Assembly: GCF_000507185.2 (NCBI RefSeq) | Contig: NZ_AYTM02000002.1 | Span: 5,553,501-5,617,500, forward strand | Direction of reading: 5' to 3' | DNA length: 64,000 nt | DNA from: Pseudomonas syringae KCTC 12500 | Lineage (GTDB): Bacteria > Pseudomonadota > Gammaproteobacteria > Pseudomonadales > Pseudomonadaceae | In this document: piece after piece, positions 11,301 through 26,300 of the stretch | Position numbering within the stretch: position 1 is the stretch's first letter | How the letters are laid out: each line of letters begins with the position of its first letter | The notes under the pieces: model-generated | Told to the model about the DNA's origin: nothing | Seen by the model: the letters and a program-made list of their open reading frames with translations, nothing else | Databases searched by the model: none | Translations under genes and position numbers: made by a program

Positions 11301-14300
11301 CATCGGCGGTGCCGGTGTGGCGCGGGGTTATCTGAACCGTGACGACCTCACTGCCGAGCGCTTCCTCAACGACCCGTTCAGCCAAAACCCAGCGGCACGC
11401 ATGTACCGTACCGGTGACCTTGGCCGTTATCTGCCAGACGGCAATATCGAATACCTGGGCCGTAACGATGATCAGGTGAAGATCCGTGGTTTCCGTATCG
11501 AACTGGGCGAGATCGATGCACTGCTGGCCAAACACCCGGCGGTCCATGAAGCAGTAGTCACCGCCCGCGAGGACATCCCGGGCGACAAACGCCTGGTGGC
11601 TTATTACACCGTCCAGGCCGCCCACAATGAGCCAGACATCGATAGCCTGCGCGACTGGCTGCAGGAGCAACTGCCGGCCTATATGATCCCTGTGGCCTAT
11701 GTGCGTCTTGATGCGCTGCCGCTGACCCCGAACGGCAAACTGGACCGCAAGGCCCTGCCAGCACCGGACGGTGATGCACTGATCCGTGGCGGCTACGAGG
11801 AGCCGCAAGGCGCAGCCGAAATCATTCTGGCGAAGATCTGGAGCGACTTGCTCAACATCGAACGTGTCGGTCGCCACGATCATTTCTTTGAACTGGGCGG
11901 GCATTCGCTGCTGGCAGTGAGCCTGATCGAACGTATGCGCCAGGCCGGCCTGAGTGCCAATGTGCGTACGCTGTTCAGCCAGCCGACCTTGGCGGCACTG
12001 GCCGCAGCGTCAGGCGCGGTCGACGATCTGGTGATCCCGGCCAACGGTATTCCAGTGGATTGCCAGAGAATTACCCCAGACATGCTGCCGTTGGTCGACC
12101 TGACTCAAGAGCTGATCGACCAGGTGGTGGCCTGCGTGGCCGGCGGCGCGGCGAACGTGCAGGACATCTACCCGCTGGCCCCCTTGCAGGAAGGCATTCT
12201 CTATCACCACATCAGCGCCGAACAGGGCGACCCCTATGTATTGCAGGCACAGTTCGCCTTTGACAGCCGCGCTCACCTGGACTCCTTTGCTCAGGCCCTG
12301 CAAACGGTTATCAACCGCCATGACATCCTGCGCACTTCCATGCACTGGGAAAGCCTTGATGAGCCTTTGCAGGTGGTCTGGCGCCATGTCGAACTCAGCG
12401 TAGAAGAGATTGAGTTCAACCCTTGCCTTGGTGATATAGCCCGTCAGTTGCAAGAGCACCTGGACCCGCGCCAGATACGCCTGGACATCCGCCAGGCACC
12501 CTTGATGCGCCTGGTGTGTGCCCTGGACAGCGGCAACGAGCGCTGGGTGGCGACCCTGATGTTTCACCACATGATCCTTGACCACACTGCGCTGGATCAG
12601 GTGCGCTATGAAATGCAGGTCTGCCTGCGCGGTCAGGCCGAGCAACTTGCCGACTCCATTCCTTACCGCAACTATGTCGCTCAGGCACGACTGGGCTTGA
12701 AAGAGCAGGACCACGAACTGTTCTTCCAGGACATGCTCGGCGACATCGACGAGCCGACGCTGCCCTTCGGCCTGCACGATGTGCAAGGCGACGGCAGCGC
12801 TATCGCTCAGGCCAGCCTGGCGCTGGACGGCGCTTTGAGTCAACGCCTGAGAGTACAGGCACGGCAGCTTGGGGTCAGCGCGGCAAGCCTTATCCACTTG
12901 GCGTTCGCGCAAATGCTCGGTCGCCTGAGCGGACGTGAACAGGTGGTGTTCGGCACCATTCTGATGGGCCGCATGCAAAGCGGCGAGGGTGCCGAACGGG
13001 CCCTTGGCATGTTCATCAATACCTTGCCGCTGCGGGTAGACCTCGGCGATCTGGGCGTACGTGACGGAGTCAAGGCCACGCACCGACGCCTGACCGGGTT
13101 ACTCGGCCATGAACATGCCTCGCTGGCACTGGCCCAGCGCTGCAGTGGCGTGGTTGCACCGGCGCCACTGTTCAGCGCCTTGCTCAACTATCGTCACAGC
13201 AGAGTGGCCGTGACCGATGAAGCAATGGCGGCTTGGGATGGCATGCAATCGCTGCGGCTGGCCGATGAAGAACGCACCAACTACCCGTTGACCATCAACG
13301 TCGACGATATGGGTGAAGGATTTCTGTTCACAGCACTGGTAACGGCGAGCATCGGCGCGCAGCGTGTTTGTGACTATTTGCAGTTGGCTACAGAAGGGCT
13401 GGTCGATGCGCTGGAACAGGCGCCGCAAACGCCGTTACACCGTATTTCGATACTGCCGCTCAGCGAGCGTGCGCAGTTGCTCGAACAGTGGAACCTGCCC
13501 AACAAGACCGATACACACGAAACACCGATCCATCAGCAATTCGAAGCCCGCGCCGCAGAACAGCCAGACGCCGTCGCTCTGGTGTTCGAAGAACAGATCC
13601 TGAGCTACGGCGAACTCAACGCGCGTGCCAACCAGGTTGCGCATCGCTTGCTGGCCTTGGGTGTACGCCCCGATGATCGCGTGGCGATCTGTGTCGAGCG
13701 TGGCCCGGCGATGATTATCGGCTTGCTGGGTATCCTCAAATCCGGGGCCGGTTATGTACCACTGGATCCGGCTTACCCGCTTGAGCGCCTAGCCTATACC
13801 CTCGGTGACAGCACGCCGGTGGCATTATTGAGCCAGCAGTCAGTGCAGCAAGCCTTGCCGGTGACGGAAGTGCCTATCATCAGTCTCGATGATCCCGACT
13901 TGCAGGACGAATCCGTCTGCAATCCAGAGGTAGCGGGGCTGACGGCTGCGAGCCTGGCCTATGTCATCTACACCTCCGGCTCAACCGGTCTGCCCAAAGG
14001 CGTGATGGTCGAGCATCGTAATGTTGCACGGCTGTTTTCGGCCACCGCAGACTGGTTCGCGTTTGGCGAACAGGATATCTGGGCGCTGTTCCACTCGTTC
14101 GCCTTTGACTTCTCGGTCTGGGAAATCTGGGGCGCCTTGCTGCACGGCGGACGTCTGCTGATCGTGCCGCAACTGATCAGCCGTTCACCAGAAGACTGCT
14201 ACAACCTGCTGTGCAGCGCCGGGGTAACGGTGCTCAACCAGACGCCAAGTGCGTTCCGCCAACTGATTGCGGCACAGGGCGAGCACGGGCAGGCGCATTC

Positions 14301-17300
14301 GTTGCGCCAGGTGATCTTCGGCGGCGAAGCACTGGAAACGGCCATGCTCAAGCCGTGGTACGCCCGCAAGGTGAATGCCGGTACGCAACTGGTCAACATG
14401 TACGGCATTACCGAAACCACCGTGCACGTTACCTATTACCCGTTGCAGGCCGAAGATGCACAGCGTATCGGTGCCAGCCCGATCGGCAGGCGCATTCCCG
14501 ATTTGCAACTGTATGTCCTCGATCCCCATGGCGAACCGGTGCCGGTAGGCGTGATCGGCGAGCTGTACGTGGGCGGTGCCGGTGTTGCCCGGGGTTACCT
14601 GAACCGTGAAGCATTGACGGCCGAGCGTTTTCTCGATGACCCGTTCAATACTGCGCCAGGTGCGCGCCTGTACCGCACCGGCGACCTGGGTCGCTGGCTG
14701 GCCGATGGCAGCCTGGAATACCTGGGACGTAACGACGAACAGGTGAAGATTCGCGGCTTCCGTATAGAGCTGGGCGAGATCGAAGCGCAACTCGCCGCGT
14801 GTGACGGTATACAGGATGCGCTGGTGCTGGTGCGTGAGGACGAGCCTGGTGACAAGCGTCTGGTGGCCTATGTTATCGGCACCGCGGGACTGGAACCGGA
14901 CGCTAGCCGATTGCGCGAGCAACTGCGCCTGTCGCTGGCCGAGTACATGCTGCCGAGTGCCTTCGTCAGCCTGGAAAGCTTCCCGCTGACGGCCAACGGC
15001 AAGCTTGACCGCAAGGCGCTGCCCGCGCCCGACCGTTCGGCGGTGGCCAGTCGAGGCTACGAAGCGCCTGAAGGCGATACCGAGATGGCCATTGCGCGGA
15101 TCTGGCAAGACCTGTTGCAACTCGAGCAGGTCGGCCGGCATGACCACTTCTTCGAGCTGGGCGGCCACTCGCTGTTGGCGGTGAAACTGATCGAGCGCAT
15201 GCGCCAGATCGATCTGGTTGCCGATGTGCGCGTGCTGTTCAGCCAGCCGACCCTGTCTGCCCTGGCGGCAGCGGTGGGCGGCAAGGAGCAAGTCGAGGCA
15301 CCCGCCAACCTTATTCCCGCCGACTGCTCGCGCATCACCCCGGATATGCTGCCGCTGGTGTCGCTCACCCAGGACGATATCGATCGTGTGGTCTCCAGCG
15401 TGCCCGGCGGTCTGTCCAACGTGCAGGATATCTATGCCCTAGCGCCGCTGCAGGAGGGGATCTTGTATCACCACCTTGCCGCTACCGAGGGTGACCCGTA
15501 TTTGCAATACGCGCTGTTTTCCTTTGACAGTCTTAAGCGTCTGCACAGTTTCGCCCACGCGCTGCAAGGCGTGATCGCACGGCACGATATCCTGCGCACC
15601 GCCGTGCTTTGGGAACGTCTCGACGCCCCGGTGCAGGTGGTCTGGCGTGAAGCGACCCTGGGCCTGTATGAGCAGGCGCTTGACCCGGCCGATGGCGACA
15701 TCGCCGAGCAGTTGCTCAAGCGTCTCGACCCTCGTCACACGCGTCTGGACATCCGTCAGGCACCGATGCTGCGCATCGGTTATGCACACGATGAGGTGAA
15801 CAACCGCTGGCTGGGCATGTTGCTGTTCCATCACCTGGTGGACGACGCTACATCGCTGCGCATCCTCAGAAGCGAAATCGAGGCACACATGCTCGGTCAG
15901 CAAGCCTCGCTGCCGCCGTCCGTGCCTTATCGCAATTACGTAGCTCAGGCCATGCTCGGTGTCAGCCGTGAAGAGCACGAGGTATTTTTCCGCGATATGC
16001 TGGGCGACATCGATGAGCCGACGCTGCCATTCGGTCTGCAGGACGTGCAAGGCGACGGCAGCGGTATCGAGGAGGCGCGCCTGCTGGTCGACGTCGACCT
16101 GAGCCGACGCCTGCGCGTACAGGCTCGTCAACTCGGGGTGAGTTCTGCCAGCCTGTATCACCTGGCCTGGGCTCGTTTACTGGGCGCTGTGTCAGGCAAA
16201 GAGGATGTGGTGTTCGGCACCGTGTTGCTCGGTCGCCTGCAAGGCGGCGCAGGGTCCGACCGGGCGTTGGGAATGTTCATCAACACCTTGCCGCTGCGTG
16301 TCACGCTGGGCGAACAGGGCGTGCGCAGCGGTCTGAAAGCGACCCATGCGCGACTCAGCGGGCTGCTGGCCCATGAACACGCCTCGCTGGTACTGGCCCA
16401 ACGTTGCAGTGGTGTACCCGCTTCGACGCCATTGTTCAGCTCGCTGCTCAATTTCCGTCATACCGGTGATGTCGCCGCGAGCGACAATGCGCAGGTCGCC
16501 TGGGAAGGCATTCAGGCGTTGCATGGTGAAGAACGCACCAACTATCCGCTGACCTTGTGCGTGGATGACATGGGCGAAGGTTTCGCTCTGACCGTCATGG
16601 CCGAAGGACAGATCGGTGCCAAGCGTGTATGTGCGTACATGCTCTGTGTGCTGGAAAACCTGGTGCAAGCACTGGAGCAGACCCCGGACGCTGCGCTGGG
16701 AGCGCTGCGTATCCTGCCCGGGATCGAGCGCCAGCAACTGCTGGAAAGCTGGAACACCCCGCATGCGCTGCAGGCCGATGACGCCCTGATTCACCGTACC
16801 TTCGAAGCCTGGGTGGTGGCACAGCCGAATGCCGTGGCCCTGCACTATGAAGACCGTACCCTGACCTATGCCGAGCTGAACACCCGCGCCAATCAGGTAG
16901 CCCATTACCTGCTGGGCCTCGGCGTGCAGCCGGATGACCGGGTGGCGATCTGTGTCGAGCGCAGCCTGGAAATGATTGTCGGTTTGCTCGGGGTGCTCAA
17001 GGCCGGTGCGGGTTACGTGCCGATTGACCCGGCCTATCCGGCGGAGCGTATTGCTTACCAGTTGCAGGACAGCGCCCCAATGGCGGTGCTGGCCGATGCT
17101 GCCGGGCTGGCGCTGCTGGGTGCGTTCGACGGCCCACGCGTGGATTTGCACAGTCCGGCGTTGCAGGCCCAACCGGGTCACAATCCACAGCTGACCGGGC
17201 TCAGCCCGCGCCACCTGGCTTACGTCATCTACACCTCCGGTTCGACCGGCCTGCCCAAGGGCGTAATGGTCGAGCACCGCAACGTGGCCCGGCTGTTCTC

Positions 17301-20300
17301 GGCCACCCAGAGCTGGTTTGGTTTCAACGAGCAGGATGTCTGGGCGTTGTTCCATTCATTCGCGTTCGACTTCTCGGTCTGGGAAATCTGGGGTGCGCTG
17401 TTGCACGGCGGGCGTTTGCTGATCGTGCCGCAACTGATCAGCCGCTCCCCGCAAGACTGCTACGCGCTGTTGTGCAGCGCCGAAGTGACGGTGCTCAACC
17501 AGACCCCGAGCGCGTTCCGCCAGTTGCTCAACGCCCAGGGCGAGAGCGATCAGCGACACTCCTTGCGCCTGGTGATTTTTGGTGGCGAAGCGCTGGATAC
17601 CGGGATGCTCAAGCCGTGGTACGCCAGGGTGATCAACGCCGGTACGCAGTTGGTGAACATGTATGGCATCACCGAAACCACGGTGCATGTGACCTATCAC
17701 CCCCTGGTGGCGGCAGATGCGCAACGTGCGGGCGTGAGCCCTATCGGTGTACGCATTCCCGATTTGCAGTTGTATGTACTGGACGCGCGCCGCGAGCCGG
17801 TGCCGGTGGGTGTGGTCGGCGAGCTGTATGTCGGCGGCGCCGGTGTCGCGCGGGGCTACCTGAATCGTGAAGCGCTGACGGCCGAGCGATTCCTGGCGAA
17901 CCCGTTCAGTAAAGATCCTCAGGCGCGTCTGTACCGAACCGGCGACCTGGGTCGCTGGATGGATGATGGCAGTCTCGATTACCTGGGCCGCAACGACGAC
18001 CAGGTCAAGATCCGTGGTTTCCGTATCGAACTGGGAGAAATCCAGACTGCGCTGGCCGCCTGTGACACGGTCCGCGAAGCGCTGGTGCTGGTCCGCGAAG
18101 ATCAACCGGGTGACAAGCGCCTGGTGGCCTATGTGATCGCTGCGCCCGGCCACGAGATCGTGGCGACTGACTTGCGTGAGCGCTTGCTGCTGTCCCTGGC
18201 CGATTACATGGTGCCCAGTGCTTTTGTGGCGCTGGACCGTTTCCCGCTGACCACCAACGGCAAGCTCGACCAAAAGGCATTGCCCGCTCCGGATGCGCAG
18301 GCACTGGCAATGCGTGAATACGCGCCGCCCGAGGGCGATGTCGAGATCGCCATCGCGCAGATCTGGCAGTCTCTGCTGCAAGTGCCACAGGTTGGCCGCC
18401 ACGATCATTTCTTCGAGCTGGGCGGGCATTCGCTGCTGGCCGTCAAACTGATCGAGCGCATGCGCCAGATCGACCTGTCGGCTGATGTGCGGGTGCTGTT
18501 CAGCCAGCCGACCCTTGCCGCACTTGCTGCTGCGGTGGGCGGGCACACCGACGTACAGGTGCCGGATAACCTGATCGTGCCGGGCTGCGAGCGTATTACC
18601 CCGGACATGCTGCCGCTGGCTGATCTGGATCAGGCAGCGATCGATCGGGTCGTCGCCAGCGTCCCGGGCGGCCTGGCCAACATTCAGGACATCTACGCCC
18701 TGGCCCCCCTCCAGGAAGGCATTCTCTATCACCATCTGGCTGCGGATGAAGGTGATCCCTATGTCTTGCAGATGCTCTTCGCGTTCGATGATCGCGAGTG
18801 CCTGGCCAGTTTCGCCGCGGCCCTGCAGAACGTGGTCGAACGCCACGACATCCTGCGCACCGCCGTGGTCTGGGAAGGGCTTGAGCAGCCGGTACAGGTG
18901 GTCTGGCGCAACGCTAAACTGAGCCTGGAAGAGGTGGCCATCGATCCGCTCGACGGTGACGTGCTGACACGACTGCGCGAGCGTTTTGACCCACGTCACT
19001 ATCGCCTGGACATTGGCCAGGCGCCGCTGATGCGCATTGCCTATGCCGAGGACAACACCCTCCAGCGCCTGGTCGGCATGTTGCTGTTCCACCATCTGGC
19101 GCTGGATCACACCTCACTGGAAGTGGTGGTGGAGGAAATGCAGGCCAGCCTGCAGGGGCAGATCGAGCAATTGCCCGCCCCGGTGCCTTATCGCAACCAT
19201 GTGGCACAGGCGCGTCTGGGTATCAGCCAGGCCGAGCACGAAGCGTTTTTCCGCGACATGCTCGGCGACATCGACGAACCGACTCTGGCTTACGGCATAC
19301 AGGACGTGCAGGGCGATGGCAGTGGTATCGAGGAAGTGCATCAGGTACTCGACAGCCAGCTGAGCAGCCGTATACGCAGCATTGCGCGGCAATTAGGGGT
19401 TAGCGCTGCCAGTCTGGCGCACCTGGCATGGGCTCAGGTGGCCGGTCGGGTGTCGGGCCGTGAAGAAGTGGTGTTCGGTACCGTACTGATGGGCCGCATG
19501 CAGGGCGGCAACGGCGCCGACAGGGCGCTGGGAATGTTCATCAACACCTTGCCGCTTCGCATCAGCGTCGGCAGCCAGAGCGCTCTGGCGGCGGTCAAGC
19601 TCACCCACCAGCGCCTGTCGACCCTGCTGGGGCATGAGCATGCCTCGCTGTCGCTGGCCCAGCGCTGCAGCGGCGTGCCGAGTTCGCTGCCGCTGTTCAG
19701 CACCTTGCTCAACTACCGCCACAGCAACGGTGGTGCGGCCTCGAGCGAAACATTGTCAGCCTGGCAGGGTATTCAGACCCTGAGCATGGAGGAACGCACC
19801 AACTATCCGTTGTGCCTGAACGTCGATGACCTGGGCGATGACTTCATGCTCACCATTCAGGCCGTCAAGCAAATCAGTGCCACGCGCATCGGCGAATACA
19901 TGCAGGTTGCACTGCGCAGCCTGGTACAAGCGCTGGAACATACGCCGCAAGCAGCGCTGAACAGCCTGTCGATACTGCCGGACGACGAGCGCGAGCTGTT
20001 ACTGTCGGGCTTTAATGACACCGCTCACCCTTATCCGCGCGATGTATTGATCCACCAACTGATCGAACAACAGGCTGCTCAGCGTCCGGATGCCTGCGCC
20101 GTAAGCGGCGACAGTGGGCCGTTGCTCACTTACGCCAAGCTCAACCAACAGGCCAATCAGCTCGCCCATCGTCTGATTGAGCTGGGTGTGGAGCCGGATG
20201 CGCGGGTTGCGGTCAGCCTGCGTCGCGGACCGGAAATGGTCGTGGCGCTATTGGGTATCCTCAAGGCCGGTGGCGCCTATGTGCCGATCGACCCGGATCT

Positions 20301-23300
20301 GCCCAGCGCTCGCCAGGCCTATATGCTCAGCGACAGCGCCCCCCGTGCGCTGCTGACCAGCCAGGATCTGCTCGCAAGTCTGCCAGCCCTTAGCGTTCCA
20401 GCGCTGGTGCTTGATGGCCGCGATGACAGCGCCCAGCTTGCCTCACAGCCGATCAATAACCCGGATGCCAAGGCGCTGGGCCTGCAGCCGAATCACCTGG
20501 CCTACGTGCTGTACACCTCGGGTTCCACTGGTCAGCCCAAAGGCGTGATGAACGAACACCTGGGCGTGGTCAACCGCCTGCTATGGGCCCGTGATGCCTA
20601 TCACGTAGACAGCAATGATCGTGTGCTGCAAAAGACCCCGTTCGGTTTCGACGTGTCGGTCTGGGAGTTTTTCCTGCCGCTGCTCGCCGGTGCCGAACTG
20701 GTCATGGCACGTCCCGGTGGCCATCAGGAGCCAGACTACCTGGCGCAGGTAATGACTGACGCGGGCATTACCCTGCTGCACTTTGTGCCCTCGATGCTCG
20801 ATGTGTTTCTGGAACACCGCTCGACCCGCGACTTCCCGCAACTGCGCCGCGTGCTGTGCAGCGGCGAGGCCTTGCCGCGTGCGTTGCAGCGCCGCTTCGA
20901 GCAACACCTGAAGGGCGTTGAACTGCACAACCTCTATGGCCCGACTGAAGCGGCCATCGACGTTACCGCCTGGGAATGCCGCCCGACGGATCCGGGCGAC
21001 AGCGTGCCCATCGGTCGCCCGATTGCGAACATTCAGATGCACGTGCTGGATGCCCAAGGCCAGCTGCAACCAATGGGCGTGGCCGGTGAACTGCACATTG
21101 GCGGTATCGGCGTGGCGCGGGGTTACCTGAACCTGCCGGAGCTGAGTGCCGAGCGTTTCATCGCCGACCCGTTTTCCGACGACCCGCAGGCACGCCTGTA
21201 CAAAACCGGCGACGTCGGTCGCTGGCTGGCCAATGGCGCGCTGGAATACCTGGGCCGTAATGACTTTCAGGTGAAGATCCGCGGCTTGCGCATCGAAATC
21301 GGTGAAGTCGAGGCCGCTTTGGCCAAACACCCGGCGGTCCACGAAGCGGTGGTCACCGCTCGCGAAGACATACCCGGTGACAAACGTCTGGTGGCTTACT
21401 ACACGCAGTCTGCCGAGCACACTGCTGTCGATATCGACACCCTGCGCGGTCACCTGCAGCAACAGTTGCCGGAATACATGGTTCCGGCCATTTATGTACT
21501 GCTTGAGTCCATGCCACTGACGTCCAACGGCAAGCTCGATCGCAAAGCGCTGCCAGCACCGGACGGTGATGCGCTGATCAGCCGTGGCTACGAAGCACCG
21601 CAAGGCGAAATCGAGGAGCAGATCGCGGTAATCTGGCAAGACCTGCTGGGCGTCGAGCAGGTCGGTCGTCACGACCACTTCTTCGAACTCGGCGGCCATT
21701 CGCTGCTGGCGGTGAGCCTGACCGGGCGTATGCGCCAGTTGGGCCTGAGCGCCGACGTGCGCGTGCTGTTCAGCCAGCCCACCCTGGCTGCACTGGCCGC
21801 AGCCGTGGGCGGTGGCACCGAGATCGTAGTGCCAGCCAACCTGATCACCAAGGACTGCCAACGCATTACGCCGGAGCTGCTGCCACTGGCCGATCTGACT
21901 CAGGCGCAGATCGATCAAGTCGTAGCCACCGTGCCGGGCGGCGTGGCCAATGTGCAGGACATCTACCCGCTGGCGCCTTTGCAATCAGGCATTCTTTATC
22001 ACCACCTGGCCGCCGAAATCGGCGACCCCTATGTGCTCCAGACCCAGTTCGCGTTCGCTGACAGCGAGCGTCTGAACGCCTTCGTTCAGGCCTTGCAGAT
22101 GGTCATTGATCGCCACGACATTCTGCGCACCAGCGTGGTATGGGACGGTCTCGATTCACCGGTGCAAGTGGTCTGGCGTCAGGCACAGTTGCACCTTGAC
22201 GCACTTGAGCTTGATCCGGCAGACGGCGATATCGGTGCGCAACTGCACAGCCGCTTTGATCCGCGTCACTACCGGCTGGACATCGGCCAGGCACCTTTGA
22301 TGCGCGTGGCCTACGCCGAAGACCCGCTCAACCAGCGCATCTGTGCGATGCTGCTGTTCCATCACATGGCCCTGGACCACGTGGCGCTGGAAGTGGTGAA
22401 GCACGAAATGCAGGCTTGGCTGGCGGGCGATGCGGATAGTCTGTTGGCATCGGTGCCCGTGCCGTATCGCAACTATGTGGCCCAGGCACGCCTGGGTGTC
22501 AGCCAGGCCGATCACGAAGCATTTTTCCGCGACATGCTCGGCGATATCGACGAGCCGACCCTGCCGTTCGGCCTGCTGGATGTAAAGGGTGAAGGTCGTG
22601 ACATCGAGGAGGCCAGCCTGGCGCTGGACCCTCAGCTGAACATGCGTCTGCGGGCTCAGGCCCGGCAACAGGGGGTGAGTGCCGCAAGCCTGGTGCACCT
22701 GGCCTGGGCTCAGGTGTTGGGCAAGGTGTCAAACAGGCAGGATGTGGTGTTCGGCACCGTCCTGATGGGCCGGATGCAAGGTGGCGAAGGTACCGAGCGG
22801 GCCCTGGGGATGTTCATTAACACCTTGCCGCTGCGGGTTTCGGTGGGCGAGCAGGGCGTGCGTGATGGGGTCAAGGCCACTCATAAACGCCTGACTGCCT
22901 TGCTCGGTCACGAACATGCCTCACTGGCGTTGGCCCAGCGTTGCAGCGGGGTTGCCGCGCCGGCGCCCTTGTTCAGCGCATTGCTCAACTACCGCCATAG
23001 CGGGGTCGGCAGTGTGTCCGACCAAGCCATGCAGGCCTGGCAGGGCATTGCGGTCCTCAGCGGCGAAGAACGCACCAACTACCCACTGACCTTGAACGTC
23101 GATGATCTGGGCGAAGGGTTCAGCCTGACGGCGCTGGTGGTTTCGTCAATCGGCGCGCAACGTGTGTGCGGCTACATGCACACGGCGCTGGAAAACCTGT
23201 TGACTGCGCTGGAGCAGACGCCAGAAACGTCGTTGCAAGGTTTGTCGATCCTGCCAACTGTCGAGCGTGAGCAGTTGCTGGTGGCGTTCAACGACACCGT

Positions 23301-26300
23301 GCTGGATTACGAGAACGAACAGACCATTCACGGGATGTTTGAAGCGCAAGCCGAGCGCACACCGGAAGCGCTGGCAGTGGTTCATGGCGAAGAACGCTTG
23401 ACCTATCGCGAGCTTAACGAGCAGGCCAATCGCCTGGCCCATGCCTTGCGCAAGCTGGGCGTTCAGCCTGATTCGCGGGTTGGGATCTGTGTAGAACGCA
23501 GCGCAGAAATGGTCGTCGGTTTGCTGGCGATTCTCAAAGCGGGCGGCGGCTATGTGCCGCTCGATCCGGCTTACCCGGCAGAACGTATTGCGTACATGTT
23601 GCAGGACAGCGCTCCGGCGGCAGTTTTGGTTCAAACAGCTACTCAGGGCCTGCTGGCCGACGTTTCGGTGCCTGTCATCAATCTTGATCTGAGCGATTGG
23701 CAGGACGAATCCGTCCAGAATCCGCAGGTGCCGGGGCTGACTTCGGCGCACTTGGCCTACCTGATCTACACCTCGGGTTCGACCGGTTTGCCGAAAGGCG
23801 TAATGATCGAACACCGCAACACCGTGAACTTCCTGAGCTGGGCTCACACGGCTTTCGACGGCGCTGCACTGGAAAAAACACTGTTCTCCACCTCGCTGAA
23901 CTTCGACCTCGCCGTCTACGAGTGCTTCGCGCCGCTGACGTCGGGAGGCAGTATCGAAGTTGTCAAAAACGTGCTGGAACTGCAACACAGCGAGCACGAT
24001 ATCGGCCTGATCAACACCGTACCGTCGGCGCTTAAAGCGCTGCTGGACGTCGATGGCCTGCCGGAATCGGTCCACACCGTAAACGTGGCCGGTGAAGCGC
24101 TGAAGCGCAGCCTGGTTGAGTCGCTGTTCGAGAAGACTGGCGTGCAGCGCCTGTGCAACCTCTATGGCCCTTCTGAAACCACCACCTATTCAAGCTGGGT
24201 GGCCATGGATCGCGAAGACGGCTTCGCTCCACACATCGGCAAACCGGTTGGCAATACGCAGTTTTACCTGCTGGACCAACAGCAACAGCCCGTGCCACTG
24301 GGTGTAGCGGGTGAAATCTATATCGGCGGTGCCGGTGTGGCTCGTGGCTACCTGAACCGTGACGACCTCACTGCCGAACGCTTCCTCAAGGACCCGTTCA
24401 GCCAGCAACCAGCAGCACGCATGTACCGCACGGGCGACCTGGGGCGCTACTTGCCAGACGGCAATATCGAATACCTGGGCCGTAACGATGATCAGGTGAA
24501 GATCCGTGGTTTCCGTATCGAACTGGGCGAGATCGATGCACTGCTGGCCAAACACCCGGCGGTCCATGAAGGAGTAGTCACCGCCCGTGAGGACATCCCG
24601 GGCGACAAACGCCTGGTGGCTTATTACACCGTCCAGGCCGCCCACAATGAGCCAGACATCGACAGCCTGCGCGGCTGGCTGCAGGAACAATTGCCGGCCT
24701 ACATGATTCCGGTGGCCTATGTGCTGCTCGATGCACTGCCACTGACCCCGAATGGCAAGCTGGACCGCAAGGCCCTGCCAGCACCGGAAGCCGGTGCGCT
24801 GATCAGCCGTGGTTATGAAGCCCCACAAGGCGAAACCGAAACGCAGATCGCGGCTATCTGGCAAGACCTGCTGGGCGTTGCCCAGGTCGGTCGACACGAC
24901 AACTTCTTCGAGTTGGGCGGTCATTCGCTGCTGGCCGTCAGCCTGATCGGACGTATGCGTCAGTCGGGCTTGAGCTCGGACGTGCGCGTGCTGTTCGGTC
25001 AGCCGACGCTGGCTGCACTGGCAGCGGCAGTCGGTGCTGGCACGGAAGTGGTGGTGCCCGCCAACCTGATTGATGAACACTGTGAATACATCACTCCGGA
25101 CCTGCTGCCGCTGGCCGACCTGACCCAGGCGCAGATCGATCAGGTGGTCGCAGGCGTGCCGGGCGGCGTGGCCAATGTGCAGGATATCTACCCGTTGGCG
25201 CCGCTGCAGGAAGGCATTCTCTATCACCATATCGCTGCGGAGCAGGGCGACCCCTATGTCTTGCAGACCCGGTTCGCATTTGATAACCGCCAGCGCCTGG
25301 ATGCATTTGCCGAAGCGTTGCAGCTGGTCATCGATCGTCACGACATCCTGCGCACCAGCGTGGTGTGGCAAGGTCTCGACTCGCCGGTGCAGGTGGTCTG
25401 GCGTCAGGCGCAGTTGCACCTTGAAGCGCTTGAACTGGATCCGGCAAACGGTGATATCGCAGAGCAACTGCACAGCCGTTTCGACCCGCGCCACTACCGT
25501 CTGGACATCGGCCAGGCACCCTTGATGCGCGTGGCTTACGCCGAAGACCCGCTCAATCAGCGGATCTGCGCGATGCTGTTGTTCCACCACATGGCCCTGG
25601 ATCATGTGGCGCTGGAGGTGGTGAAACACGAAATCCAGACCGGTTTGATGGGGCAGGCGGCACAACTGGGCAGCCCGGTGCCGTACCGCAACTACGTGGC
25701 TCAGGCGCGTCTGGGGGTGAGCGAAGCGGATCACGAAGCATTCTTCCGCGACATGCTCGGCGACATCGAAGAACCGACCTTGCCGTTCGGTCTGATGAAT
25801 GTGCAGGGTGACGGTCGCGATATTGAAGAGAACACCCTGGTCCTCGAGCCTCAACTGGACCTGCGCCTGCGGGCCCAGGCCCGGCAGCTTGGAGTAAGCG
25901 TTGCCAGCCTGGCACACCTGGCCTGGGCGCAGGTCCTGAGCAAGGTTTCAGGCAGACAGGACGTAGTATTCGGCACCGTCCTGATGGGCCGGATGCAAGG
26001 CGGCGAGGGTGCAGAGCGCTCGCTGGGGATGTTTATCAACACCTTGCCGCTGCGCGTCGATATCAACACCTGCGCGGTACGCCAGGCGGTGCGTCAGACC
26101 CACACCCGGTTAACCGGTTTGCTCGGTCATGAGCATGCGCCTTTGGTATTGGCCCAGCGTTGCAGCGCGGTGGCCGCGCCGCTGCCATTGTTCAGTGCGC
26201 TGCTCAACTACCGCCACAGTGCGGTTGGCAGTGTATCCGATCAGGCCGTGCAGTCCTGGCAGGGTATCCATGCCCTGAGCAGTGAAGAACGCACCAACTA

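Noticed and set aside
17356..19110. Minus-strand open frame of 584 codons inside sypC
   Set aside because: It mirrors the module 5/6 coding strand, and similar frames recur at the same place in other modules. No domain is recognisable.
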